From Blautia sp. (GTDB taxonomy: Bacteria; Bacillota; Clostridia; Lachnospirales; Lachnospiraceae), in contig JARIAR010000018.1 in NCBI GenBank assembly GCA_029257805.1, forward strand, positions 1 to 62,153: 62,153 bases of DNA, written 5' to 3'. The notes beneath the pieces were generated by a model. It saw nothing but the letters and a program-made list of their open reading frames with translations, was not told the origin of the DNA and ran no database searches. This document shows positions 6,614-14,925 of this stretch, piece by piece. Made by a program: the position numbers and the translations under genes. The first letter of the stretch is position 1. The number at the start of each line of letters is the position of its first letter.

Positions 6614-8971
6614 CGTATTTTCCTCCTTTTTTATATCTTCTTCTATTTGATTGCTTTGAAGCATTGCTTCCTCCTGTACCTGCGTCTCTGCTCCTTTAGA
6701 AACGCGAAAACGTTTCAGTCGAAGAGCATTGGATACTACAAAAATACTACTCATACTCATAGCCGCAGCCCCAATCATTGGATTCAGTTTTAATCCAAAC
6801 GCTGTATAAAAGATTCCCGCTGCTACCGGAATTCCAAGAGCATTATAGAAAAATGCCCAAAACAGATTCTGCTTGATATTTCGAATAACTGCCTTACTGA
6901 GTCGAATTGCTGTAACCGCATCTAGCAGGTCATTTTTCATCAGTACAACATCTGCACTTTCAATAGCTACATCTGTTCCAGCGCCAATTGCCATTCCTAC
7001 ATCTGCTCTGGCAAGTGCTGGAGCATCGTTAATTCCATCTCCGATCATGGCAACTGTCTTTCCTTTTTCCTGAAGAGCTGCGATTTCACGCTCTTTATCC
7101 TGAGGCAAAACTTCCGCAATTACTTTATCAATATCCAGCTTTTTCTGAATGGCTGCTGCAGTTCTCTTATTATCGCCTGTAAGCATAACCACTTCAATTC
7201 CCAGTTCTTTTAACTGGCGTACTGCTTCACGACTTGTAGGCTTTACTACGTCTGCAACAGAAAGAATTCCAATTACGGTCTGTTCATCAGCAAAAATCAT
7301 AGGGGTTTTGCCTTCATCTGCTAAAGTTTCCAGTTTTGTCTTATATGCATCTAAAGAAATTCCCTGGTTTTCCATCATTCTTCTGTTACCTGCAAAATAC
7401 CAGGTTCCATCTATTTTTCCTTTTACTCCCTGTCCCGGTACAGAATGGAACTCCTCTACTTTCACACCTTTTACATTTTTCTTGTCTGTATATTCCAGAA
7501 TTGCCTCTGCCAGAGGATGTTCGCTTCCCTTTTCAAGACCTGCGGCTATGCTTAAAAAGCGTTCTGTCCCGATTCCTGTTTCTATATCTGTAACAACAGG
7601 TTTTCCCTGGGTAATCGTTCCTGTTTTATCAAGAACAACACTTTGAATACTATGGGCTGTTTCAAGAGCCTCTCCTGATTTAATCAGAATTCCATTTTCT
7701 GCTCCTTTTCCGGTACCTACCATAATGGCAACAGGTGTTGCAAGCCCCAGTGCACACGGACAGGAAATCACCAGAACAGAAATTGCACAGGAAAGTGCAA
7801 ACTCAAATGTTGCTCCTGAAATAAGCCATCCAATTGCTGTTACAAGAGCAATTCCCATAACAGCCGGAACAAATATTCCTGCAATTTTATCTGCCATTTT
7901 TGCAATTGGCGCTTTACTGGAACTTGCTTCCTCTACAAGACGGATAATCTGAGAAAAAGTAGTGTCATCTCCTACACGGGTAGCTTTAAAACGAATAAAT
8001 CCGGTTTTATTGATTGTTGCTGCAATTACTGTATCATTAAGCTGTTTGTGCACAGGAATACTTTCTCCTGTAATAGCGGCTTCATCTACGCTTGTGCTTC
8101 CTTCCACTATAAATCCATCTACAGGAATGCTTCCTCCCGGACGAACCACCACGATATCCCCTGCCTGCACCTGCTCTACCGGAATTTCCTGTTCCATACC
8201 CCCACGCTCTACAATGGCGGTTTTCGGTGCAAGATTAAGAAGCTTTGTAATTGCCTCGCTTGTTTTTCCTTTGGATTTTGTTTCCAGATACTTTCCTACT
8301 GTGATCAATGCAAGAATCATTGCCGCAGATTCAAAATACAGATCATGATAATATCTGTGAAGCAGTTCCATATCTCCCACAGCAGCACCATAACTCATTC
8401 TGTAAATAGCAAAAATACCATAAACAAGAGAAGCTGTGGAACCAATCGCAATTAAACTGTCCATATTTGGTGCTAAATGAAAAAGAGTCTGATACCCTTT
8501 TATATAGTATTTACGATTCACATAAATAATCGGAAGACAAAGTAAAAACTGGGTAAAAGCAAAGTTCACACCATTTTGCACACCTTCCAAAAATCCCGGA
8601 AGGGGAAGTCCCACCATATGTCCCATAGATACATACATAAGTGGTACAAGAAACACCAACGATATGATCAATCGATTTTTCATATTTTTAATCTGTTCAT
8701 CCATCGCAGATCCTGCTGCCTTCTGTGCCTGTGGCTTTACAGAAGTTTTGTTTTCATTTCCCTGAGCACTGGCGCCATATCCTGCTTTTACAACCGCATC
8801 AATAATCTGTCCTACCTGCAGTTTATTTTCGTCATACTCCACCTGCATACTGTTTGTCAGTAAATTCACATTAACTTTTTCTGCTCCTTCCAGCTTGGTA
8901 ACACATTTTTCTACTCTGGACGAGCATGCAGAACAAGTCATTCCGGTTACGTCAAACTTTTCTTTTTTCAA
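6410..8971 (-). CDS. copA: Copper-exporting P1B-type ATPase with N- and C-terminal HMA domains
   Basis: CopA pumps Cu(I) out of the cytoplasm. The 853-residue protein has an N-terminal heavy-metal-associated domain (GMTCSAC, residues 10-16), transmembrane helices, the CPC metal site (VISCPCALG, near 400), the phosphorylation motif DKTGTIT (near 446) and the hinge GDGINDAP (near 642). A second HMA domain at the C-terminus (GMMCAHC, near 795) is joined by a charged linker. The start is TTG, preceded by GGAGGG at 7 nt. It is 15 nt downstream of csoR. A C-terminal HMA is unusual for CopA and resembles an attached CopZ chaperone; an internal ribosome site precedes it (separate entry). Confidence 0.95.
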   Translation of the reverse strand: MKKEKFDVTGMTCSACSSRVEKCVTKLEGAEKVNVNLLTNSMQVEYDENKLQVGQIIDAVVKAGYGASAQGNENKTSVKPQAQKAAGSAMDEQIKNMKNRLIISLVFLVPLMYVSMGHMVGLPLPGFLEGVQNGVNFAFTQFLLCLPIIYVNRKYYIKGYQTLFHLAPNMDSLIAIGSTASLVYGIFAIYRMSYGAAVGDMELLHRYYHDLYFESAAMILALITVGKYLETKSKGKTSEAITKLLNLAPKTAIVERGGMEQEIPVEQVQAGDIVVVRPGGSIPVDGFIVEGSTSVDEAAITGESIPVHKQLNDTVIAATINKTGFIRFKATRVGDDTTFSQIIRLVEEASSSKAPIAKMADKIAGIFVPAVMGIALVTAIGWLISGATFEFALSCAISVLVISCPCALGLATPVAIMVGTGKGAENGILIKSGEALETAHSIQSVVLDKTGTITQGKPVVTDIETGIGTERFLSIAAGLEKGSEHPLAEAILEYTDKKNVKGVKVEEFHSVPGQGVKGKIDGTWYFAGNRRMMENQGISLDAYKTKLETLADEGKTPMIFADEQTVIGILSVADVVKPTSREAVRQLKELGIEVVMLTGDNKRTAAAIQKKLDIDKVIAEVLPQDKEREIAALQEKGKTVAMIGDGINDAPALARADVGMAIGAGTDVAIESADVVLMKNDLLDAVTAIRLSKAVIRNIKQNLFWAFFYNALGIPVAAGIFYTAFGLKLNPMIGAAAMSMSSIFVVSNALRLKRFRVSKGAETQVQEEAMLQSNQIEEDIKKEENTMITMKINGMMCAHCQAAVKKALEGIEGVQADVNLEDKAAYITAPENVDKDVLVKTVTDAGYEVVGIE

Positions 8972-8986
8972 GTCTCTTCCCTCCTC

Positions 8987-9250
8987 TTATTTCAAAATCT
9001 TACCCAGCATTGAAACAAGCTCATCAATTTTTTCTTCTTTTTCTTCCTGGGTTTCTGCTCTGGAGACACAACATTTCAAATGTGCTGCCAGAATTTCTTT
9101 ATTTACTTTATTAAGAATCGCTTCTGTTGCCATAAGCTGTTGCGAAATCTCAATACAATAACGATCATCTTCTACCATACGAAGAATTCCATCCATCTGC
9201 CCTCTTGCAGTTTTTAAAAGTCTTGTGATTTTTTGTTTATCTGCCTGCAT
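8987..9250 (-). CDS. csoR: Copper-sensing repressor CsoR
   Basis: This 87-residue, all-helical repressor releases DNA when it binds Cu(I). The copper ligands Cys32, His57 and Cys61 have the spacing of the CsoR family (25 and 4 residues between them). The N-terminal RLLKTARGQMDGILRM helix is the DNA-contacting signature. It is first in the csoR-copA operon, with AAGGAGGG before the ATG. A GC-rich inverted repeat upstream matches the expected operator, so autoregulation and copper induction of copA are likely. Confidence 0.95.
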   Translation of the reverse strand: MQADKQKITRLLKTARGQMDGILRMVEDDRYCIEISQQLMATEAILNKVNKEILAAHLKCCVSRAETQEEKEEKIDELVSMLGKILK

Positions 9251-9265
9251 TTCACCCTCCTTTTA

Positions 9266-9282
9266 ATACCCCCCTGGGGTAT
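9266..9282. promoter_or_regulatory. CsoR operator
   Basis: The inverted repeat ATACCCC-CCT-GGGGTAT matches the known G/C-tract style of CsoR boxes. It sits 6 nt downstream of the -10 box and upstream of the csoR ribosome site. Confidence 0.8.
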
Positions 9283-9288
9283 AGTATA

Positions 9289-9317
9289 AACATAAATCAA
9301 AAAAACTCTTCTGTCAA
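9289..9317 (-). promoter_or_regulatory. Promoter of csoR-copA
   Basis: A consensus TTGACA -35 box (9317-9312) is followed by TATGTT (9294-9289) at 17 bp on the minus strand. The -35 box lies in the loop of the terminator of the upstream protease gene. Confidence 0.7.
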
Positions 9318-9324
9318 GAGTTTT
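9302..9324 (-). terminator. Terminator of the CPBP protease gene, overlapping the csoR promoter
   Basis: Arms AAAACTCTT (9302-9310) and AAGAGTTTT (9316-9324) have a 5-nt loop and a T run on the minus strand. A longer alternative pairing with a further AGAAGAGTTTT copy at about 9341-9351 is possible. Confidence 0.65.
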
Positions 9325-9355
9325 ATAAAAAACTTTTTCAGAAGAGTTTTATTTT

Positions 9356-10177
9356 TTATACTGCACGATATCCCCGCTTATGTCCCTTTTTTACAAAATA
9401 AGAAAATCCACTAATTACTGCAGCCAGAAGAAGGGCATACATCACCAATAGTCCCAAATTCAAAATCATTCCATATGAAGTTCTCTGCAATTCTAAAAGT
9501 TTAAGAGAAACTTCTGATAAAATTACGGAAAATATATTAGCGCCTATATGAATAAATACGCAGCTCCATATATTCCCACTCATTTCTAAAATATAAGCCA
9601 TTACCGCTCCAACAATTCCTGCATAAATGGCCTGTACCACATTTCCATGATATACCCCAAAAATAATGGCAGAAATTCCTACAGCCGCCGGAATTTTCAT
9701 AAAATCACGCAATCTTAAATAAATAAGCCACCGGAAAATCATTTCTTCTGCAATAGGAGCTACAATCCCCATCCATAAAATCATTTCCCATATACTGTGA
9801 CCGGACGTGATCTTATCCATCAGGTTTTGGTAGGTGTTATTTTCCATAAACATCTGTAAAAATCCAACTAAAAGATTGATATATAAGGAAAGTCCCGCAC
9901 CGAATGCAAGAAGACGGACTACTTCATGCATTTTCATCTTTACTCCCGGCGGGTCCGATACAAGCCTTCCCCATACCCTTCGATTTCTGTCACGTTTATA
10001 GAACCATACTGCCGGGATCATGGTAACCAAACCGGTAACTCCCGTAACTGCAATGGCATGATGATAGTAAACCATCTCCGGATATGGCGTGATGTTCATA
10101 AGAAATGCGATCACAATCCCGCCTATAATCTGAGAAACAGCAAAAAAGATTCCTAAAGGATATGCAACCCTCCACAC
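9356..10177 (-). CDS. CPBP-family intramembrane metalloprotease
   Basis: This integral membrane protein of about 273 residues is of the CAAX-protease/bacteriocin-processing (Abi) family. The catalytic motifs are EEMIFRW (Glu144, Glu145, Arg149), His177 in GVYHGN and His210 in FIHIGAN, in the usual order and spacing, embedded in at least seven hydrophobic segments. The start is uncertain: GTG at 10177 has no convincing ribosome site, the frame stays open into the upstream HAD gene, and translational coupling is possible. Family members process or confer immunity to bacteriocins or have unknown substrates; nothing nearby identifies the substrate. Confidence 0.85.
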   Translation of the reverse strand: MWRVAYPLGIFFAVSQIIGGIVIAFLMNITPYPEMVYYHHAIAVTGVTGLVTMIPAVWFYKRDRNRRVWGRLVSDPPGVKMKMHEVVRLLAFGAGLSLYINLLVGFLQMFMENNTYQNLMDKITSGHSIWEMILWMGIVAPIAEEMIFRWLIYLRLRDFMKIPAAVGISAIIFGVYHGNVVQAIYAGIVGAVMAYILEMSGNIWSCVFIHIGANIFSVILSEVSLKLLELQRTSYGMILNLGLLVMYALLLAAVISGFSYFVKKGHKRGYRAV

Positions 10178-10209
10178 TTTCGCCAGAAAACTCTGTCTGC
10201 GCAGAGGGC

Positions 10210-10857
10210 TTATACGAAAAAATCCGCAATATCCCAGGCGCTGGATACAATTTTAAGAGGCTTCGCTTTTTCAAGTTCTTCTCTTGTACCATATCCATAA
10301 TCAACCGCAAGACATTCTATACCGCAAGCTCTCGCCCCTAATATATCATGTTCCTTATCTCCTACCATTAAAACCTGCTCTCTCTGACCGGAAAGTTTCA
10401 GTCTCCTTAATGCTTCTTCCACAACCTCCGCCTTACTTGTTCGGCTTCCATCCATTTCACTTCCTACAATTTCTTTAAAATACCCACGCAGATTAAAATG
10501 TTCCAGAATCTGTAGCACAAACTTTTCAGGTTTTGATGATGCAACAGCCAGAATATATCCTTTTTCTTTCAAAGTTCGAAGCATCTTTTCAATCCCCGGA
10601 TATACTCGATTTTCAAATATTCCTGTGGTTGTGTATCGCTCTCTATAATATACTACTGCCTGACGTGCTGTTTCTTCATCTAAATCCGCAAATTTCATAA
10701 ACTGTTCCATAAGGGGAGGACCTACAAATACACGAAGCTCTTCCAGAGAAGGTGCTGGCTTTCCAAGTTTTTCCAGTGCATACTGAACTGATTTTGTAAT
10801 TCCTTCTCCTGATTCTGTCAAAGTCCCATCTAAGTCAAATAATACGGCTTTATACAT
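10210..10857 (-). CDS. HAD-superfamily hydrolase, phosphoglycolate phosphatase-like
   Basis: This 215-residue cytoplasmic phosphatase carries motif I FDLDGTLT (nucleophile Asp8, general acid Asp10), a helical cap, motif II VASSKP, the motif III lysine around STSKAE-type SRTSKAEV, and motif IV VGDKEHD. Gph/PpaX-like enzymes hydrolyse phosphoglycolate or pyrophosphate, but the substrate cannot be read from sequence. The ATG at 10857 is chosen (GGAGG 11 nt upstream); the frame can be extended six codons to a TTG inside that ribosome site. It precedes the CPBP protease by 32 nt. Confidence 0.9.
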   Translation of the reverse strand: MYKAVLFDLDGTLTESGEGITKSVQYALEKLGKPAPSLEELRVFVGPPLMEQFMKFADLDEETARQAVVYYRERYTTTGIFENRVYPGIEKMLRTLKEKGYILAVASSKPEKFVLQILEHFNLRGYFKEIVGSEMDGSRTSKAEVVEEALRRLKLSGQREQVLMVGDKEHDILGARACGIECLAVDYGYGTREELEKAKPLKIVSSAWDIADFFV

Positions 10858-10949
10858 AAATATAAATACCTCCAAATTTCTTTATGTTTCACCATTATAT
10901 CACTCTTTTTTCATACAGTCTATGGGCAAAGACAGTCTTCACAGAATAT

Positions 10950-11705
10950 TCAGGTTTTATAGATCCATGGTTCCATCCGAATTAGGCGGCAATCTTCGGT
11001 TACCGCCAGAATCTCTATCCTGTTTTCTCCTTTACAGGGATCCACTTCCCATAAAAGTTCATCTCCTTCCCAATACCACAAACATTCCTGTCCATTGTGG
11101 CGTACAGAAAGGATTCCCACCTGTCCTTCTGATTTTACAAAAATCCCCGGTTTCTGAATGCACTCCGGAATTTCCGGATGAACAAAATCCACTGTAAAGT
11201 TCTGCTTTATTTTTTTGTGTGCTTGCTTTTTTTCAGTTTTTTCCGGTACCTTTGATATATCCGGTACTCGATTTGTCTCTATTGGTTCTTCCTTTCTTTT
11301 CTGTTCACGAACTTCTTTTTGTTTATTTTCTTTTTGGCTGTTTTCTGATTGGTTCTGCTGCATCTGTGTGTGCGAAATTTCCCTGTTAGGCTCTGAAATT
11401 TGTTCCGGATTCTGTTCCTGCTTTAATTCCGGCTCCGGTTTTAACTCTGATTCCGGTCTTGAATCTGGTTCTGGCTCTGGTTCTGGTTCTGGCTCTGGTT
11501 CTGGTTCTGATTCTGGTTTCAGACTTTCTTCTCCATCTTCCCACCATTGAGATGGATATGTACTTTCTCCTGTTTGAACCTCCACTTCAAACCCTCCCAT
11601 TTCCAGACCATGTACATGAGTGATCCATATACAAATACCCATACAAATGCTGCTCCCAATCCATTTAGCAGAGGATCTTCCTCTTTTTTTTCTAATTTTT
11701 CCCAC
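10950..11705 (-). CDS. Membrane-anchored Glu-Pro-rich protein of unknown function, kinase partner
   Basis: I do not recognise the family. The 251-residue product starts with a basic stretch (KIRKKRGR) and one hydrophobic segment (about residues 17-33). A long disordered region follows with a run of about ten Glu-Pro repeats (near residues 67-80) and Glu/Gln/Lys-rich sequence. The C-terminal domain of about 90 residues (FTVDFVHPEIPECIQ through RMEPWIYKT) looks like a compact beta-fold. The topology suggests an anchor, a spacer crossing the wall and an outer domain. It overlaps the upstream Ser/Thr kinase gene by 14 nt, so the two are co-translated and probably work together; phosphorylation is speculation. 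The hexanucleotide GGTTCT/GGCTCT repeat encoding Glu-Pro (11465-11520) could vary in copy number. Confidence 0.7.
   Translation of the reverse strand: MGKIRKKRGRSSAKWIGSSICMGICIWITHVHGLEMGGFEVEVQTGESTYPSQWWEDGEESLKPESEPEPEPEPEPEPEPDSRPESELKPEPELKQEQNPEQISEPNREISHTQMQQNQSENSQKENKQKEVREQKRKEEPIETNRVPDISKVPEKTEKKQAHKKIKQNFTVDFVHPEIPECIQKPGIFVKSEGQVGILSVRHNGQECLWYWEGDELLWEVDPCKGENRIEILAVTEDCRLIRMEPWIYKT
11465..11520 (-). repeat. Hexanucleotide repeat encoding (Glu-Pro)n
   Basis: About nine tandem GGTTCT/GGCTCT units (plus strand) lie inside the kinase-partner gene. Because the unit is 6 nt, length changes would keep the frame and alter only the spacer length. Confidence 0.75.
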
Positions 11706-12927
11706 AAATACGCTCCTCCCATATTATTTCATTTCTCATATTTTTCCCTTCCAAACTTCCTGTTTGTTCCATTGCTTTATATTCTTTCCATAGCATTTTA
11801 CTTTTTTCTTTTTCTTTATTTTTCCATAAAAACATTCCATAAGCCACATATCCTGCTCTATATTCCGGTTCATACAGTATCAGCTGTTTATAATAAAGCT
11901 CTGCTCTTTCTTTTTCTCCTGCGTACTCGCTATTTAATGCAAGCAAAAGTAAAAGTCTGCTCTGCTCTTCTTTCTTTTTATAAAAACGCAAAAGTCTCTG
12001 AAGACTTTTTTCTACATAAAAACAGATTTCTTTCTGCTCTTCCCGTTTTCCCTCCACAAATTTTTCTTCGTAATATAACTCTGTTGCCTGCGACAAATCT
12101 TCTGCAAAATTATAGGATTTTTTTTCAGGAAAAAAGACTATCGCCCCCAAAATACCAACCGTCAACGCAAATATAGCTGCATATATGGCTGCACTTTTAC
12201 TTTTTCTGCGTTTCTGTAAAATATATAAAAACTTTTTCTTTATTTTTGTAGCACTTTGATAACGATTTTTTATTTTTTTTCTGCAGCATTTACGCAAAAC
12301 AAAAAAAAGAAAAGGATCCTGAAATAAAATTTTCCATTTTACTTTGCCAAGAATCTTCTGAAGTGTTTTTCCCAATCCATATATATCACTGGCAGCACTG
12401 ACTTTCCCTTCATATTGTTCTGGTGCTGCATATCCTTTTGTGCCCAAACACATTGGCTGTTGCTCGCAATATCCATTTACAGCACTTCCAAAATCTACAA
12501 GATACAATTCTTTTTTTTCCGTCAATATAAGATTTTCCGGCTTTAAATCTCCATAGAAAACCGAAGGCTTTCTACTATGAAGATACTCCAGGATATCTGC
12601 CAGTTCTATCCCTATTTCCAACACTTCCTCTATAGAAAAATTTTTTCCTTCTTTTCTTAGCTCCTGTAATGTTTTTCCTTTTATATATTCCATTACAAGA
12701 TAACAAAATTCTCCTTCTTCTATATAATCTACCATTTGCGGAATATTTTGGTGAGATAGCTGTTTTAAAAATTTCCCCTCTCTTTTATTTTTTGCAGGAA
12801 GCTCTTTTACCGCCCGAAGCATACCTAATTCCATATCTCTTGCAAGATAAATACTTCCTTCTCCTCCAGAGGCTATTTTTTCCAAAATGAAGTATCTTGA
12901 CTTTAAAATTTCTCCAATTAACGAAAT
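11692..12927 (-). CDS. Transmembrane Ser/Thr protein kinase, probable AUU start
   Basis: The protein has an N-terminal eukaryotic-type kinase domain, a transmembrane helix (around residues 245-265) and a C-terminal helical, TPR-like region. Motifs: glycine loop IASGGEGSIYLA, lysine in RAVKELP, catalytic loop YGDLKPEN (Tyr-Gly replaces the usual His-Arg before the catalytic Asp), VDFGSA and AAPEQYEG. The shortest plausible start, TTG at 12885, removes the conserved ILKSRYFILEK lead-in and has no ribosome site. AGGGAGG followed by 8 nt points to ATT at 12927 as the start, giving 411 residues; no ATG, GTG or TTG fits. A minus-strand promoter lies upstream. It overlaps the Glu-Pro-rich protein gene by 14 nt. 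Confidence 0.8.
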   Translation of the reverse strand: MSLIGEILKSRYFILEKIASGGEGSIYLARDMELGMLRAVKELPAKNKREGKFLKQLSHQNIPQMVDYIEEGEFCYLVMEYIKGKTLQELRKEGKNFSIEEVLEIGIELADILEYLHSRKPSVFYGDLKPENLILTEKKELYLVDFGSAVNGYCEQQPMCLGTKGYAAPEQYEGKVSAASDIYGLGKTLQKILGKVKWKILFQDPFLFFVLRKCCRKKIKNRYQSATKIKKKFLYILQKRRKSKSAAIYAAIFALTVGILGAIVFFPEKKSYNFAEDLSQATELYYEEKFVEGKREEQKEICFYVEKSLQRLLRFYKKKEEQSRLLLLLALNSEYAGEKERAELYYKQLILYEPEYRAGYVAYGMFLWKNKEKEKSKMLWKEYKAMEQTGSLEGKNMRNEIIWEERICGKN

Positions 12928-13024
12928 TCTTACCGCCTCCCTGTTCAGTTTTATTTGATTAAAATGGGAATATTAATAGCAGAACGCTATGATTATAAGA
13001 AAATAAATATTTATGCCTGTTTTT

Positions 13025-13053
13025 ATAGTATCATATGAAATCCTTTCCTGCAA
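13025..13053 (-). promoter_or_regulatory. Promoter of the kinase operon
   Basis: Minus-strand TTGCAG (13053-13048), a 17-bp spacer and TACTAT (13030-13025) lie about 95 nt upstream of the predicted kinase start. The rest of 12928-13070 is AT-rich spacer. Confidence 0.55.
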
Positions 13054-13070
13054 GCATAAAAGTCAAAAGA

Positions 13071-13095
13071 CCATCTCACATTATTTGTGAGATGG
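13071..13095 (-). terminator. Terminator of degV-argS
   Basis: The 10-bp arms CCATCTCACA (13071-13080) and TGTGAGATGG (13086-13095) have a 5-nt loop and a T-rich 3' flank on the minus strand, 21 nt past the argS stop. Confidence 0.85.
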
Positions 13096-13115
13096 CCTTT
13101 TTTTACATACTGTAT

Positions 13116-14882
13116 TTACATTCTTTCCGGTGCTTCAAATCCAAGAAGATCAATACATGTTTCCAGTACTTTTCTTGTAAGTGACAGCAGCTGGATAAAG
13201 GACTCTTTCTGATCCTGATTTTCTTCACTTAAAATTTTTGTCTCGTGATAAAAACTATTGAATGCATTTGACACTTCATAAATGTATGCACAAATTTTAT
13301 GAGGTGCTTTTTCTTCAAACGCATTCTCTACGGTAGCCCCAAATGCAGTAAGCTGAAGCATTAAATTTTTCTGGCTGCTGTTAACAGCTCCCAGAATTCT
13401 TCCTTTTGTGATATCTCCACCCTCTTCTATATAACGATTCAGGATAGATTTAATTCTGACGATTGTATAAAGAATATACGGACCTGTATTGCCTTCAAAA
13501 GATGTAAATCTGTCTACATCAAAAATATAATCTTTGGTAGCCTGATTAGACAAATCTCCATATTTAATCGCTGACAGTCCTACGATTCTTGCTGTATCTT
13601 TTGCATCTTTATCTCTTACACTGCGATTTTCCACGATTTTACTGTACATTTCTTCGTTAATATCTGCAATAAGATTTTCCAGACGCATGACACCGCCTTC
13701 TCTTGTTTTAAACGGCTTTCCATCTTTTCCATTCATGGTTCCAAATCCCAGGAACGAAAGCTTTGTATCTTCTTTTACAAGACCTGTCTTTCTTGCACAA
13801 CGGAATACCTGAATGAAATGAAGTTCCTGTCTCTTATCTACAACATAAAGAATCTCATCCGGTGCAAAAAGTTTCATTCGTTCGACGATAGTAGCAAGAT
13901 CTGTTGTTGTATAAAGAGAAGCTCCATCTGATTTTAACAACATACATGGCGGGATTTCTTTTGTATCCGTTTCTTCTTTTACATCTACAACAAGCGCTCC
14001 CTGATCTTCATATGCAAATCCCTTTTCTTTCATGGATTCTACCATATCCGGGATGTATGGCTGTGCATCTGACTCTTTTTTCCATAAATCGAAAGACACA
14101 TTTAAGTTGTCGTAATTTCTCTTCAGGTCGGTTACAGACACTTCCATAATATGATTCCAAAGCGCCATATATCCTCTTTTTCCCTGCTGGAGAAGATGTG
14201 TTGCTTCCAATGCTTCATTGCGGTATCCTTCATCCTCTTTTGATTTTGCACTTGCACATGGATAAATCTCCTCCAGCTCCCCAATTGTGAAAGGTGCTTC
14301 TTTCGGATATTCTCCTTCAAAATCATCCTGGAAATATACAAGCTCCGGCTTTCTGTGTTTCAGTTCTGTAATAATCAGTCCCATCTGAAGTCCCCAGTCT
14401 CCAAGATGTACATCGCCAATTACTTTATGTCCTACAAAACGTCCAATTCTTTTAATGCTTTCTCCGATGATCGCAGACCGTAAATGACCTACATGAAGCG
14501 GTTTTGCAACATTTGGTCCGCCGTAATCAATAACAATTGTTTTAGGATTCTCTGCTGCGGTAACAGAAAGCTTATCATCTTCTGCCATTTTCTTCAGATA
14601 ATCTGCAAGAAATTCCTCTTTCACTTTTAAGTTGATAAAACCAGGTTTTACTACCTCGGCCATAGAAAACATACTGTTTTCTCCCAGATTTGCCACAACT
14701 TCATCTGCAATCATAAATGGTGCTTTCTTGTAAAGTTTAGCTCCTGCCATAGCTCCATTACACTGGAATTCACATAAATCCGGTCTGTTAGATACCGTGA
14801 CTCTTCCATACGCTGGATCATATCCCGCTTTTTCAAATGCTGCAGAAAGTTCTTCCGCCATCTGCTCCATTAATTTTTTCAT
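13116..14882 (-). CDS. argS: Arginyl-tRNA synthetase
   Basis: This class I enzyme charges tRNA-Arg with arginine. The 588-residue protein has the N-terminal additional domain, the HIGH-type motif in GPNVAKPLHVGH (residues 122-133), a Rossmann core and a C-terminal DALR anticodon-binding domain with the invariant-looking FNSFYHE. The KMSK loop is replaced by a GKDGKPFKTREGG segment, as in many ArgRS enzymes. It lies 43 nt downstream of degV and ends in a strong hairpin. No T-box leader is visible. Confidence 0.97.
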   Translation of the reverse strand: MKKLMEQMAEELSAAFEKAGYDPAYGRVTVSNRPDLCEFQCNGAMAGAKLYKKAPFMIADEVVANLGENSMFSMAEVVKPGFINLKVKEEFLADYLKKMAEDDKLSVTAAENPKTIVIDYGGPNVAKPLHVGHLRSAIIGESIKRIGRFVGHKVIGDVHLGDWGLQMGLIITELKHRKPELVYFQDDFEGEYPKEAPFTIGELEEIYPCASAKSKEDEGYRNEALEATHLLQQGKRGYMALWNHIMEVSVTDLKRNYDNLNVSFDLWKKESDAQPYIPDMVESMKEKGFAYEDQGALVVDVKEETDTKEIPPCMLLKSDGASLYTTTDLATIVERMKLFAPDEILYVVDKRQELHFIQVFRCARKTGLVKEDTKLSFLGFGTMNGKDGKPFKTREGGVMRLENLIADINEEMYSKIVENRSVRDKDAKDTARIVGLSAIKYGDLSNQATKDYIFDVDRFTSFEGNTGPYILYTIVRIKSILNRYIEEGGDITKGRILGAVNSSQKNLMLQLTAFGATVENAFEEKAPHKICAYIYEVSNAFNSFYHETKILSEENQDQKESFIQLLSLTRKVLETCIDLLGFEAPERM

Positions 14883-14925
14883 ATTTTCTGACTCCTTCGT
14901 ACTTTTTCTTTCACATTACTCTGCT

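Noticed and set aside
7149-7646. 165-codon plus-strand frame inside copA
   Set aside because: Antisense shadow of conserved P-type ATPase sequence.
11519-11722. 67-codon frame with a hydrophobic stretch overlapping the kinase and its partner
   Set aside because: It is an alternative frame over two better genes and has no separate ribosome site.
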